Shown: in pieces, positions 18,458-30,474 of the stretch | Position numbering within the stretch: the first letter of the stretch is position 1 | How the letters are laid out: the number at the start of each line of letters is the position of its first letter | From: Bacillus sp. FJAT-44742 | GTDB taxonomy: Bacteria; Bacillota; Bacilli; Bacillales; Marinococcaceae | Assembly (NCBI RefSeq): GCF_002797315.1 | Contig: NZ_KZ454936.1 | Coordinates: 1,993,645-2,057,644 of the forward strand | Length of the DNA stretch: 64,000 bases | Direction: 5' to 3' | Program-made: the position numbers and the translations under genes | Notes under the pieces: model-generated | What the model saw: only the letters and a program-made list of their open reading frames with translations | What the model was told of the DNA's origin: nothing | Database searches by the model: none

Positions 18458-20188
18458 ATGTCGTTCGATGGCCTTATGACACGAGCAATAACAAATGAGC
18501 TAGCAAAAGAGCTGGTGACAGGCAGAATTGCAAAGGTTCACCAGCCTTACCAAACAGATCTTATCGTAACAGTCAGAGCAAACCGGAAAAATCACCAGTT
18601 ATTACTCTCTGCAAACCCCAGTTTTGCAAGAATGCATATAACAAAAGAAAAATATGAAAACCCTACTGAGCCGCCGATGTTTTGTATGCTTCTGCGCAAG
18701 CATATAGAAGGCGGCTTTATCCAGGCAATTGAGCAAAAAGGAATGGAACGGGTCGTCATTATTACAATAGAAAGCAAGGATGAGCTTGGCGATACTTCAA
18801 TCAAAAAGCTCGTTATTGAAATCATGGGAAGACATAGTAATGTCATGCTCTTAGACGAAAAAACAAATATGATTCTCGACAGCATGAAACATCTCCCTCC
18901 ATCAGTAAACAGCTACCGTACGATTTTACCGGGAAGAGAATATATAGAACCCCCAGCACAGGATAAAATATCGCCTCTTTCGGTAAATGAAGAGGAAGTT
19001 CTCACGAAATTAGACTTTAACCAGGGAAAAGTTGATCAGCAACTCGTACAGCAGTTCAGCGGCCTTTCTCCTCAGGTCTCAAAAGAAATAACCTATCGGG
19101 CGGGAATAGGAAATTACAGAAAGATTGCTGGGGTTTTTACCGATCTAATGACCGAGGTGAAAAACCATCTTTATAAACCCGAAATTACGTTTACAGATAA
19201 AAAGGAATATTTTTCCGTTATTGAACTGACCGGAGTAAAAGGGAAAAAAATAACCTTCACAAATGTTAGTGAAATGCTGGATAGATTTTATTTTGGCAAA
19301 GCTGAAAGAGACAGAGTAAAACAACAGGCTCATGACCTGGACCGTTTTCTCCGCAACGAATGGCAAAAAAATAAGAAAAAAATCAAAAAGCTGGAAAAAA
19401 CACTGACAGATGCAGAAAAAGCACAACGTTATCAAAAGTTCGGGGAACTGCTTACAGCAAACCTCCATCTGCTAAAAGGCGGAGAAAAAGAAATAGAAGT
19501 TCTTGATTACTATGACGAAAACGGAGGAACCATTACGATTCCCCTTCAGCCTGAGAAGTCACCATCGGAAAATGCACAAATTTATTTCCGAAAATACAAT
19601 AAAGCCAAAAATTCAGTCGAAATTGTTAAAGAACAAATTACCAAAGCAACAGAAGAAATGAACTACCTCGAGCAGCTGATTCAGCAGCTCCAGTCTGCTG
19701 CGCCAAAAGATGTAGAAGAAATAAGAGAAGAGTTAGAAGAGGAAGGCTATGTAAAAAGAAAAAAATCGAAGAAAAATAAGAAAAAGAAAAACCAAAAACC
19801 TGAATTGGCCTCTTTTCGGTCAAGTGAAGGCATCCCCATTCTTGTAGGAAAAAATAATAAACAAAATGAGTACCTTACTAATAAACTGGCGCAACAGCGG
19901 GAAACATGGCTCCATACTAAGGATATCCCCGGGTCACATGTAGTGATTCGAAGTACAGACTTTGGTGAGGAAACATTAAAAGAAGCAGCAAACATCGCCG
20001 CTTACTTTTCAAAAGCAAAGGATTCAAGCTCTGTTCCAGTAGACTATACCTTGATCAAGCATGTAAAAAAGCCAAATGGCGCAAAGCCTGGGTACGTTAT
20101 CTATGATGAGCAGACGACCATTTTTGTCACGCCGGATGAAGATTTAATTCACTCTCTTCAACAAAATAAAAGGCAAGACCTTGTGTGA
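18458..20188 (+). CDS. rqcH: Ribosome quality-control protein RqcH (NFACT family)
   Basis: The protein has 576 residues: NFACT-N domain (MSFDGLMTRA to about 190), helix-hairpin-helix region, coiled coil of about 290-440 with lysine-rich linker, and C-terminal NFACT-R domain (ILVGKNNKQNEYL, WLHTKDIPGSHVVIRS, KHVKKPNGAKPGYVIY). RqcH binds stalled 50S subunits carrying peptidyl-tRNA and recruits Ala-tRNA to add C-terminal alanine tails that mark nascent chains for degradation. It was earlier annotated as fibronectin-binding protein FbpA. Glu97-Arg98 occupies the position where B. subtilis has Asp97-Arg98, a pair needed for tailing. It is one of only two intact plus-strand genes. Confidence 0.96.
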   Translation: MSFDGLMTRAITNELAKELVTGRIAKVHQPYQTDLIVTVRANRKNHQLLLSANPSFARMHITKEKYENPTEPPMFCMLLRKHIEGGFIQAIEQKGMERVVIITIESKDELGDTSIKKLVIEIMGRHSNVMLLDEKTNMILDSMKHLPPSVNSYRTILPGREYIEPPAQDKISPLSVNEEEVLTKLDFNQGKVDQQLVQQFSGLSPQVSKEITYRAGIGNYRKIAGVFTDLMTEVKNHLYKPEITFTDKKEYFSVIELTGVKGKKITFTNVSEMLDRFYFGKAERDRVKQQAHDLDRFLRNEWQKNKKKIKKLEKTLTDAEKAQRYQKFGELLTANLHLLKGGEKEIEVLDYYDENGGTITIPLQPEKSPSENAQIYFRKYNKAKNSVEIVKEQITKATEEMNYLEQLIQQLQSAAPKDVEEIREELEEEGYVKRKKSKKNKKKKNQKPELASFRSSEGIPILVGKNNKQNEYLTNKLAQQRETWLHTKDIPGSHVVIRSTDFGEETLKEAANIAAYFSKAKDSSSVPVDYTLIKHVKKPNGAKPGYVIYDEQTTIFVTPDEDLIHSLQQNKRQDLV

Positions 20189-20254
20189 TTAATAAAGACA
20201 ACTTCTTATGAGCAAATGTTTAGAGGAGAACGGGACAAAACCCAGCTAATAAGA

Positions 20255-20285
20255 AAGGCCCTCACCTTCGGTGAGAGTCTTTTCT
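20255..20285 (+). terminator. Terminator after rqcH
   Basis: CTCACC and GGTGAG, with three loop bases and extra outer pairs (GGC/GTC region), are followed by TCTTTTCTT on the plus strand. It lies about 70 bases after the rqcH stop. Confidence 0.7.
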
Positions 20286-20299
20286 TGTCTGCAGTATTC

Positions 20300-20485
20300 T
20301 ACTAGTTGCTTGTTCAAAAATACACTCGCTTGCACCTAAAGGCACAAGTGCGACATCCGTTCAGCTTCATTTCATTCGCTTTACGGTGTCTTCTATGCAG
20401 CGGGCAAGGCTTCAGCTAGCCGGGTGAAACCTCCCCGGCGGATCTTCAGCTCTTGCTTTTCCCGCAGGCGTCTCGTGATTTTCGG
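20300..20485. repeat. GC-richer intergenic repeat element of Bacillaceae type
   Basis: Read on the minus strand the element runs ACGAGACGCCTGCGGGAAAA, then a GAAGATCCGCCGGGGAGG part, then GCCCGCTGC and GTAAAGCGAATGAAATGAAG, ending near GAACGGATGTCGCACTTGTG. This layout (CGAGAC-CCTGCGGGAAAAGC followed by GAAGAC/CCGC blocks and an AAAGCGA end) resembles the non-coding dispersed repeats I remember from many Bacillaceae genomes. It is richer in G+C than its surroundings and has no open frame. It touches the transposase remnant on its right. Confidence 0.6.
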
Positions 20486-20554
20486 ACCATCAACGAATAG
20501 GTACACAAAAGGATACCTTCTGATAAAGTTAAATCACCACAACCTAACAGAATC

Positions 20555-20756
20555 CGAGGTTTCCTTATTTTAAAAGATGACAACATGAATCAAGTCGTTT
20601 TGCCGATGGCCCTGTCCTATAAGCTTCAGGAAAATAATTTAGCTTTTGCCGTCAATGTCTCGTAGAAGCCATACTGATGAAGCATTAAGTGGCTTCTTGC
20701 ATTCAACTGGCTGTCCAGAAAAGCAGCCGATGATGCGTAGGCAGAAACTTCGCATG
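20555..20756 (+). pseudogene. Decayed N-terminal fragment of an IS1182-type transposase
   Basis: From ATG 20585 the frame reads MNQVVLPMALSYKLQENNLA and stops at a TAG (20663). In the next frame a continuation reads TDEALSGFLHSTGCPEKQPM, followed by a basic stretch. Together these match the conserved N-terminus of IS1182-family transposases as I recall it (NQVVLP-L-L-EN-LA, then a P-EAL-GFL-TGCP-P-MM block). The gene is frameshifted and stops after about 60 codons at the terminator 20757-20792; no catalytic DDE part and no obvious terminal inverted repeats remain. The product is not functional. Confidence 0.7.
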
Positions 20757-20792
20757 AAAAAGAGCCAGGATCTCCTATCCTGGCTCTTTTTC
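20757..20792. terminator. Bidirectional terminator after the methyltransferase gene
   Basis: AAAAAGAGCCAGGA and TCCTGGCTCTTTTTC form a perfect 14 bp inverted repeat with a seven-base loop. It lies 46 bases from the methyltransferase stop and can act in both directions. Confidence 0.85.
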
Positions 20793-20838
20793 TCTCAGTA
20801 TCTGGGTCTTATAAGAAGGCTCCTGTGTCTATATCCCG

Positions 20839-21501
20839 TTATGCTTTCCATTCCACTCTAGTGATCAAACCAAGCCCATCTAACACAGGAGTATGCTGGG
20901 TATGACGCGCACCTATTGAGGAAAGAATCTCAGAAAAATCTTCTTCTTGCCAACGATGGCGCCTTGTACTCACGTTAGCCCAAGTTAACAAGGATTCTTT
21001 TTCAAAACCTTCCATCCCATGTTTTTCAGCGTAGGCACGTGCCTTTTCCTCATTCATATCCGGGCCTGGGTTTAACATAACAGTGGCTCCTTCAGGTAAG
21101 GTTACTCTTTTTAATTCCTTTAACGCTGTTTCTGGTTCCGGCAGTAAAAAGATAACTAACGTCGCAAAGCTGTAATCAAACGAACGTTCCGGGAAGGGCA
21201 AATGGTATGCGTCCCCTACTAGGAATTGAGAGTCAGCTTTCCCGGTAGAAGTTTCAAACAACGAACGAGCAAATTTAATCATGCCTACAGAAAGATCAAT
21301 GCCTGATAATTTATTTGCTTCATTTTTTCCCTTTAGCAATAAACGGCCTGTTCCGCATCCTACATCCAAAACATTTTTACCTTGCCATGATCCTGCTATA
21401 TCTTTTAGCTGCTGATGGATGGAACCAAGCCATTCGGTCTGTGCCATGTGATCAAAGAAAGTAACTCGTTCATTAAACTCCTCACCGGTCATTTTACGCA
21501 A
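20839..21501 (-). CDS. Class I SAM-dependent methyltransferase, substrate unknown
   Basis: A protein of about 220 residues with a standard class I methyltransferase fold: motif I NVLDVGCGTGRLLL, an acidic post-I SGIDLSVGMIKFARS, motif II QFLVGDAYHLPFPERSFDYSF and motif III region LPEGATVMLNPGPD. It resembles the UbiE/MenG-like Methyltransf_11 group, but nothing in the sequence fixes the substrate. The start is a TTG at 21501 or the ATG at 21492; the upstream -10 box TATACT with TG extension suggests its own promoter. It sits alone between the pyr operon and the IS remnant, where B. subtilis carries a sulfate-assimilation cluster, so it belongs to the variable part of this locus. Confidence 0.85.
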   Translation of the reverse strand: MRKMTGEEFNERVTFFDHMAQTEWLGSIHQQLKDIAGSWQGKNVLDVGCGTGRLLLKGKNEANKLSGIDLSVGMIKFARSLFETSTGKADSQFLVGDAYHLPFPERSFDYSFATLVIFLLPEPETALKELKRVTLPEGATVMLNPGPDMNEEKARAYAEKHGMEGFEKESLLTWANVSTRRHRWQEEDFSEILSSIGARHTQHTPVLDGLGLITRVEWKA

Positions 21502-21726
21502 CCCTAGTCATCTCCCATTTTTTGTTTTGAGTATAGCATATCCATACCACAGGATAAAGCTTATATTTTTTATTCATTACCCTGGTTAAAAAGCTAATTA
21601 CTGTGCCTTCGCTGTTGGCTTTTTTCCTCATACGTACATTGCTGCCAGACTGTCCCTCTCACAATAGCAAACCTGCTGGATGACCTGCTGACAGAAAAGG
21701 TTCAAACACTCGCACATTATAGAGCT
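21502..21726. other. Intergenic stretch between the methyltransferase and the pyr terminator
   Basis: About 225 bases. Apart from the probable -10 box for the methyltransferase gene near 21530 I see no gene, strong repeat or RNA structure here. Confidence 0.4.
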
Positions 21727-21753
21727 TAAAAAAAGACGGCTCATTGGCCGTCC
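21727..21753 (-). terminator. Terminator of the pyr operon
   Basis: GGACGGC and GCCGTC form a stem with a six-base loop, followed by seven T on the minus strand, about 50 bases after the pyrE stop. Confidence 0.85.
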
Positions 21754-21800
21754 TTGATAGTTTGTATTGTAGAAAAGCATGTGCGGACTCGTTCTTCTTT

Positions 21801-22433
21801 TCAGGAATGCATCCAGGAAGTATCAGCAGGATCTTTTTTCCAAATACGAAGCTTACTTCTATCTTCCGGCTTAATTAACTCTTGTTCAGCGGCTATTTCA
21901 ATTAACGTATCATAATCAGTGAGCGTGACAAAAGGCAGGTCAGCTTCTTGGAGCTGCCTGAAGCCCTTTTCAAGCTCATATGTAAATATGGCTGCTGCCC
22001 CTGTTACTTCCACCCCGTCTTCTCGGAGTGCTTCTGCAACCTGGATCATGCTGCCGCCGGTAGAAATAAGATCCTCAATAATAACTGCTTTCTGTCCTTT
22101 TTTTACTACACCTTCAATTTGGTTTCCTTTTCCGTGGGATTTTGATTTCCCTCTCACATATATCATAGGAAGACCCATTCTTTCAGCGACCAGAGCGGCA
22201 TGGGGAATCCCGGCAGTAGCTGTGCCAGCAATCACTTCTGCTTCCGGGTAATGGTCTTTTACAAGCTGGGTCAATCCATCAGCCACCTGTTTTCGAACTT
22301 CCGGAAACGAAAGGGTAAGGCGGTTGTCACAATAAATCGGTGACTTGATACCCGAAGACCATGTAAATGGTTCATTAGGCTGCAGGCTGACCGCATCGAT
22401 GGTTAATAAAGACTGAGCTATCTCTCTTTTCAT
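21801..22433 (-). CDS. pyrE: Orotate phosphoribosyltransferase
   Basis: The protein has 210 residues. The PRPP motif [21 protein letters not shown] and the flexible-loop [15 protein letters not shown] are present. It converts orotate and PRPP to OMP, the fifth step of UMP synthesis. The ATG at 22433 overlaps the pyrF stop (ATGA), so the genes are coupled; this fixes the start against a slightly longer upstream frame. It is the last gene of the operon. Confidence 0.97.
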   Translation of the reverse strand: MKREIAQSLLTIDAVSLQPNEPFTWSSGIKSPIYCDNRLTLSFPEVRKQVADGLTQLVKDHYPEAEVIAGTATAGIPHAALVAERMGLPMIYVRGKSKSHGKGNQIEGVVKKGQKAVIIEDLISTGGSMIQVAEALREDGVEVTGAAAIFTYELEKGFRQLQEADLPFVTLTDYDTLIEIAAEQELIKPEDRSKLRIWKKDPADTSWMHS

Positions 22434-23142
22434 ATTTGACCCCTCCATAATTTGTTCATATCGTAGTATGCTGCCAACGGATCTTGTGCTTGTGTGATGC
22501 TTCGCCCTACCACGATTGCTGTGCTTCCAAGCTCTCGTGCTCTTTCAGGAGTGGCGACACGGTGCTGATCTCCTTTATCCTCTGAATCCATCCGAATACC
22601 TGGCGTGACTTTCAAAAAATCCCCGCCGCATTCTCTAGATATAACCGGAACTTCTAGGGCAGAGCACACAACACCATCCAACCCTGAAGCCTTAGTATTT
22701 CTCGCATAATGAGAAACTACAGCTTCCATGGGTTCACTGATTAAGAGGTCATCTGTGAGCATCTTTTCTGTGGTACTTGTCAGCTGAGTAACTGCGATAC
22801 ATGCGGGACGCTTATTCCCTGAAATCGTCCCCTTATCAAGCCCCTCTATTGCTGCTTCCATCATCTGTTTTCCACCGGCTGCATGGACATTGACTATGTC
22901 AACATTTAATCGGGCAAGCCTCTCCATTGCTGATTTAACAGTATTCGGGATATCATGAAGTTTTAAATCAAGAAATACTCCGTGTCCCCTGCTTTTGATT
23001 TCTTCCACAAAATGAGGTCCTTCACTGTAGAAAAGCTCCATCCCAACCTTTACATACAAGGATTCATTGCTAAAGAGAGATAAAAATTTCAATGCTTTTT
23101 CTTTTTCCGGAAAGTCTAGTGCAATAATCAAGGGGTGATCCA

Positions 23143-23143
<1 letters not shown>
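22430..23143 (-). CDS. pyrF: Orotidine 5'-phosphate decarboxylase
   Basis: The protein has 237 residues. The catalytic motif [15 protein letters not shown] (Asp-Lys-x-x-Asp) is intact, preceded by [12 protein letters not shown] and followed by VTPGIRM and the phosphate-binding [10 protein letters not shown]. It decarboxylates OMP to UMP. The start codon shares one base with the pyrD stop (TAATG). Confidence 0.97.
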
Positions 23144-24826
<1,683 letters not shown>

Positions 24827-24830
<4 letters not shown>

Positions 24831-27800
24831 ATCTGCACCTCTTCTTTTACAGCAGTCTTCTCTTCAGCCATTGCAGGCATCGGTTCAGATGCAAACGTGA
24901 TCATCTCAAGTACTCCAAGCAGGGCGGCCGCAGTATCCATGGAAGTTAAGCAAACGACACCGTTTTCCACGGACTCCCTGCGAATACGGAACCCGTCTCT
25001 TACTGGCTGCTTTCCTTTGGTCAATGTATTGATGACAAATTGAGCTTCTCCTTCGCGAATCACATCTAAAAGATTCGGCTTCGCATCACCAATTTTATTA
25101 ACTACTGTGACAGGTATTTGTTCATCCCGAATCAGCTTAGCCGTGCCTTCCGTTGCCATAATATTATAGCCAATCCGGTGAAAGCGACGGACAAGTGCCA
25201 TGGCTTCTTCTTTGTTTTTGTCAGCAATCGTAAACAACACTGAGCCATGCTGAGGAATTTTCATTCCAGAAGCAATTAACCCTTTATAGAGTGCTTTTTC
25301 CAACGTATAGTCTCTTCCCATTACTTCTCCGGTTGATTTCATTTCCGGCCCAAGTGTAATATCGACCCGGCGGAGCTTTGCAAAGGAAAATACAGGAACC
25401 TTCACAGACACTTCCTCTTTTTCAGGATGATAGCCCGTTTTGTAGCCAAGGTCAGCGAGTGACTCTCCAAGGATGGCGCGGGTGGCAAGCTTAGCCATAG
25501 GCACACCAGTGATTTTGCTTAAAAATGGAACCGTACGGCTTGATCTTGGATTCACTTCAAGAACATAAACCTCATTATCATGAAGGACAAACTGAATGTT
25601 AAGAAGGCCGACAATGTTAAGTCCTCTTCCAAGGGCAATGGTCCTATCTATTACTTTTTGTTTTACTTGGTCAGACAGCGTCTGCGGAGGATACACGGCG
25701 ATAGAGTCTCCTGAATGCACTCCTGCCCGTTCAATGTGTTCCATAATCCCGGGAACAAATACCGTGTTTCCATCTGAAATCGCGTCAACTTCAATCTCTT
25801 TTCCGATCAAGTACCGATCCACCAATACAGGGTGCTTTGGATTTACTTTCGCTGCTTGTTCCATGTACCGGAGAAGTTCGGTCTCATTATCTACGATTTC
25901 CATCGCACGTCCGCCTAGTACGTAGGAAGGACGCACAAGCACAGGATACCCGATAGAAGTCGCAATCTTTACAGCCTCGTCTACGGAAGTAGCTGTTTTC
26001 CCTAGAGGCTGTGGAATATTTAACTGGTTTAACGTTTGTTCAAATTTGTCACGGTTTTCTGCACGATCCATATCTTCAAGGCTAGTGCCAAGAATGTTTA
26101 CTCCATGAGCAGCCAGGTCTTCCGCCAGATTAATTGCTGTCTGGCCGCCAAACTGTACAACTACACCTTCCGGCTTCTCTTGGTCAATGACATGCATGAC
26201 ATCTTCTACAGTTAATGGTTCGAAGTAGAGTTTGTCGGATGTGCTGAAGTCTGTGGAAACTGTTTCAGGGTTGTTGTTAATAATGATAGCTTCATAGCCC
26301 GCTTCTTTGATTGCCCATACCGTGTGAACAGTCGCATAATCAAATTCAATTCCCTGTCCTATTCTAATCGGCCCGGAGCCCAGTACAAGAATAGATGGCT
26401 TGTCAGTGTTCTCTGCTTCATTTTCCTCTTCATACGTGCCGTAATAGTATGGAGTAGCCGAAGCGAATTCAGCTGCACATGTATCGACCATTTTATAGAC
26501 GGGGATGATTCCGTGCTTTTTACGGAAATCGCTAATTTCTCTCTCTGTGCAATTCCATAATTCTGAAATCATTACATCAGCAAAGCCGTATTCTTTTACT
26601 TCCTGCAAAAGCTCTTTGTCAAAAGGATGTGCTTTCACTTTTTCTTCATAGGATACTAAGCCTTCCATTTTATACAGGAAGAAGAGATCAATAGCTGTAA
26701 TATCATGAATCTGATCTCTCGTCCATCCTCTGCGAAATGCTTCCCCAATGTAAAACAGTCTTTCGTCATCTGCTTTTGCAAGCTTTTTCGTTAATTCGTC
26801 ATCAGACACATCTTTTGTTTTTTCCAGCTTCAGATGGTATACATTTGTTTCCAGAGAGCGGATTCCTTTGAGAAGGGATTCTTCAAAGTTTCTTCCAATA
26901 GCCATGATTTCACCTGTCGCCTTCATCTGAGTGCCAAGTGTCCGTTTTGCTGAATCAAACTTATCAAAAGGCCAGCGCGGAATCTTTGTGACTACATAAT
27001 CAAGAGCTGGTTCAAAGCTTGCATAAGTAGTCTGGGTGATAGGGTTAATAATTTCATCCAATGTATAGCCGACAGCTATTTTCGCTGCGATTTTCGCGAT
27101 AGGATATCCAGTAGCTTTGGAAGCAAGTGCCGACGATCGGCTAACCCGCGGGTTTACTTCGATAATATAGTAATCATAGCTGTAGGGATCAAGGGCCATC
27201 TGAACGTTACAGCCCCCCTCAATTTCCAGTGCTCTAATAATTTTTAAGGAAGAATTTCTCAGCATATGATATTCTCTGTCAGCAAGCGTCTGACTTGGTG
27301 CCACTACAATGGAGTCTCCCGTATGAATCCCTACAGGATCAATGTTTTCCATGTTACAGACTACGATAGCTTGATCATTGCTGTCTCTCATTACTTCATA
27401 CTCAATCTCTTTATAGCCTGCTATGCTTTTCTCTAGAAGACATTGGGTTACCGGGCTGTACTTTAATCCAGAGGCGACAATTTCTTTCAAATCGTCTTCA
27501 TTATAGACAAGTCCGCCGCCTGTCCCTCCTAGAGTATAGGCTGGACGTACAATGATGGGGTATCCTATTTTTTCAACAAATTGATACGCTTCTTCAAGCG
27601 TGTGGACAATTTCGCTTTCAGGCACCGGTTCATTAAGTTCATTCATTAAAGAACGGAAAGCATCTCTGTCTTCGGCTCGTCGAATGGACTCAAGTTCGGT
27701 TCCCAGGAGGGTCACATTGTATTCTTCGAGGATGCCATTATCATATAGTTCCATCGCCATATTCAGTCCAGTCTGCCCCCCTAATGTAGGCAGCAGTCCG

Positions 27801-28051
27801 TCCGGTCGCTCCTGACGAATAATACGACTCACAAATTCAAAGGTAATGGGTTCAATGTACACCTTATCTGCCATGTTGGAGTCAGTCATTATTGTGGCTG
27901 GATTGGAGTTAATTAAAATAACTTCATACCCTTCTTCTTTTAATGCCTGGCATGCCTGCGTGCCAGCATAATCAAATTCAGCCGCCTGGCCAATCACAAT
28001 AGGTCCTGAACCAATCACTAATATTTTTTTAATATCCTCACGTTTTCCCAT
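24827..28051 (-). CDS. carB: Carbamoyl-phosphate synthase large subunit (pyrimidine-specific)
   Basis: The protein has 1074 residues with two homologous halves, each with an ATP-grasp domain: [20 protein letters not shown] at the start of the first and [20 protein letters not shown] at the start of the second. [21 protein letters not shown] and [20 protein letters not shown] end the two ATP-grasp domains. The C-terminal MGS-like allosteric domain (about 930-1060) reads [13 protein letters not shown]. It makes carbamoyl phosphate from bicarbonate, two ATP and ammonia delivered by CarA. It corresponds to B. subtilis pyrAB. Confidence 0.98.
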
Positions 28052-28096
28052 GTTGTCTCTCCCCTTCTCTTATCCAATAATGAAAACTAAGCAGCT

Positions 28097-29194
28097 TTAA
28101 GCGTTGACAGTTTTTACGCTTTCGTTTTTACTCTCTTCTATTAAGGTCACAAACCGGTCAAATAAATGATTGGCATCTGCTGGCCCTGGACAAGCTTCCG
28201 GGTGATACTGGACGCTGAAAGCCGGATATTTGGAGTGAGAGACTCCTTCTACTGAACCATCATTTACATTAACGTGAGTGAGCACAAGATCCGTTTCCTT
28301 CAATGACTCACGGTCAACCGTATAGCCATGATTCTGGGAAGTAATGTCTACTTTGCCTGTTTCGATTTCCTTCACTGGATGGTTAGAGCCGCGGTGGCCA
28401 AATTTCATTTTTGAAGACGTTGCCCCAGCAGCCAGACATAGAAGCTGATGACCAAGGCAAATTCCAAAGATCGGTACTTTTCCAAGAAGACCTTGAATGG
28501 TTTCAACGCCTTCCTTTACATCTTCTGGATCCCCAGGACCGTTGCTAAGCATAATGCCATCGGGTTGAAGCTGCATAATTTCTTCAACAGGGGTGTTATA
28601 GGGAACTACAAATACATCGCAGCGCCTTTGGATAAGATTTCTTACAATTCCGTGCTTTGCACCAAAATCAATCAATACGACACGGTGGCCGAACCCGGGT
28701 GCGTGATAAGGATCTTTAGTGGATACTTGCTGAACCTGGTTTTTCACTAAAGCTGTATTTCTTAATTCCTCCGCTACCTGGGTTACATCAGCATCCATGG
28801 AGCAAATTCTTCCTCTTAATGTCCCATGCTCTCTAATTAAACGTGTCAGTTTTCTCGTATCAATGCCTTCGAGCCCAGGAATTTCTTTTTCCTTTAACAT
28901 TTGATCGATCGATTTTTCATTTCTCCAGTTATTTGGAAAAGAGGAAGCTTCTTTAACAATAAGGGCTCCTACTGACGGAGCAATCGATTCAAAATCATCC
29001 CGGTTAATGCCGTAGTTTCCAATTAAAGGATACGTAAGGACGACAAGCTGCTGACAGTAAGAGGGGTCTGAAAGAATCTCCTGGTATCCCGTCATTCCAG
29101 TGTTAAACACCACTTCCCCTGTCATTTCTTTTTCACTGCCAAATCCTTTTCCGATAAAAACTTCGCCGTCTTCTAATATCAATTGTCTTTTCAT
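28097..29194 (-). CDS. carA: Carbamoyl-phosphate synthase small (glutaminase) subunit
   Basis: The protein has 365 residues. An N-terminal CPSase small-chain domain ([17 protein letters not shown]) is followed by a class I glutamine amidotransferase domain with the nucleophile elbow [13 protein letters not shown] and the His-Glu pair in [11 protein letters not shown]. It releases ammonia from glutamine for CarB. It overlaps the pyrC stop by four bases and corresponds to B. subtilis pyrAA. Confidence 0.98.
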   Translation of the reverse strand: MKRQLILEDGEVFIGKGFGSEKEMTGEVVFNTGMTGYQEILSDPSYCQQLVVLTYPLIGNYGINRDDFESIAPSVGALIVKEASSFPNNWRNEKSIDQMLKEKEIPGLEGIDTRKLTRLIREHGTLRGRICSMDADVTQVAEELRNTALVKNQVQQVSTKDPYHAPGFGHRVVLIDFGAKHGIVRNLIQRRCDVFVVPYNTPVEEIMQLQPDGIMLSNGPGDPEDVKEGVETIQGLLGKVPIFGICLGHQLLCLAAGATSSKMKFGHRGSNHPVKEIETGKVDITSQNHGYTVDRESLKETDLVLTHVNVNDGSVEGVSHSKYPAFSVQYHPEACPGPADANHLFDRFVTLIEESKNESVKTVNA

Positions 29195-30474
29195 TGGAAA
29201 ACCTCCTCTTTCTCATACACGACTACACCGTCCACCATGGTTAAAACAGGCCATCCTTGGCACACCCATTGTTCAAATGGTGTATTCTTTCCTTTGGATT
29301 CAAATACTGAGACATCTATCTTTTCTTCTTTTTCAAGGTCTATTAATGTAAGGTCTGCTGCTGCCCCGATTTGAAGCGTCCCTTGCGGAAGGCCAAATAC
29401 TTCAGCCGGATTCTTTGTTAAAGAGGCGACCAGGTCGGCTAATGAAAGATGGCCTTCTTTCACAAGGTGGGTGTAAAGCAGAGGAAAAGCTGTTTCTAGA
29501 CCTACAATTCCAAACGGTGCTTTCTCAATTCCCGCCTCTTTTTCCTCTTCTGCGTGGGGAGCGTGATCTGTTGCGATAAAGTCTATTGTACCGTCCTGAA
29601 GTCCTTCCAGGAGAGCGTCTCTATCTTCTTTTGCTCTAAGTGGAGGATTCATTTTAAAATTAGGGTCAAGGCCAGGGATATCTTCATCGCATAATAACAG
29701 GTGATGAGGGCTTACTTCTGCTGTCACGTGAATTCCCGCGCGTTTGGCGTCTCGAATGACACGTACAGATTCCTTAGTACTCACATGACATACATGATAA
29801 TGAGCGCCAGCTGCTTCCGCGAGCAGAACATCCCGGGCAATATGTACCGATTCACATACTGACGGAATTCCATTTAATCCGTGCTTCTCTGAAAACGTCC
29901 CCTCGTGTACTGATCCCTTATTAATCAATGTGTTTTCTTCACAGTGGGCAACAATGGCCACATCTGCCCTTGCTGCAGCTTTCATGGCGGCAAGCATCAT
30001 AGAAGCATCCTGTATACCGACTCCATCGTCCGTAAAAGCAAAAGCACCCATTTCTTTAAGCCTGGCAAAATCAACTAGTTCTTTTCCCAACTGTCTGGTA
30101 GTAATAGACGCATAAGGGAGTACCTTTACGAGAGCCTTTTCTTTAATTTTGTCTTGAATCAGCTGAAGGTTACCTTCTGAATCAGGTACCGGCCTTGTAT
30201 TTGGCATTGGGCAGATCGTCGTAAACCCGCCGCGCGCAGCTGCTTTCGTTCCTGTTTCAATGGTTTCTTTGTGTTCTCCACCAGGCTCTCTCAAATGCAC
30301 ATGAACATCGACCAGGCCAGGAGTAAGGAGCCTTCCGTTCCCTTCAATCACTTTTTCAGCACCCGGAGAGACAGAGCCGATCTCTGCAATTTTACCTTCT
30401 GTTACTTTTATATCCCCTTGTTTTAGGTTTCCATCTTCCCCTGTGAATTTCACATTTTTAATTACGATACTCAT
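29191..30474 (-). CDS. pyrC: Dihydroorotase
   Basis: The protein has 427 residues, class I dihydroorotase. Metal ligands appear in [11 protein letters not shown], the later conserved His residues in AHCEE and [10 protein letters not shown], and the Asp in [13 protein letters not shown]. It closes carbamoyl aspartate to dihydroorotate. The ATG overlaps the pyrB stop (ATGA). Confidence 0.97.
   Translation of the reverse strand: MSIVIKNVKFTGEDGNLKQGDIKVTEGKIAEIGSVSPGAEKVIEGNGRLLTPGLVDVHVHLREPGGEHKETIETGTKAAARGGFTTICPMPNTRPVPDSEGNLQLIQDKIKEKALVKVLPYASITTRQLGKELVDFARLKEMGAFAFTDDGVGIQDASMMLAAMKAAARADVAIVAHCEENTLINKGSVHEGTFSEKHGLNGIPSVCESVHIARDVLLAEAAGAHYHVCHVSTKESVRVIRDAKRAGIHVTAEVSPHHLLLCDEDIPGLDPNFKMNPPLRAKEDRDALLEGLQDGTIDFIATDHAPHAEEEKEAGIEKAPFGIVGLETAFPLLYTHLVKEGHLSLADLVASLTKNPAEVFGLPQGTLQIGAAADLTLIDLEKEEKIDVSVFESKGKNTPFEQWVCQGWPVLTMVDGVVVYEKEEVFQ

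Noticed and set aside
20646-20861. 71-codon plus-strand frame read as a separate gene
   Set aside because: Its first part is the frameshifted continuation of the transposase remnant and the rest runs through a terminator into the antisense of the methyltransferase gene.
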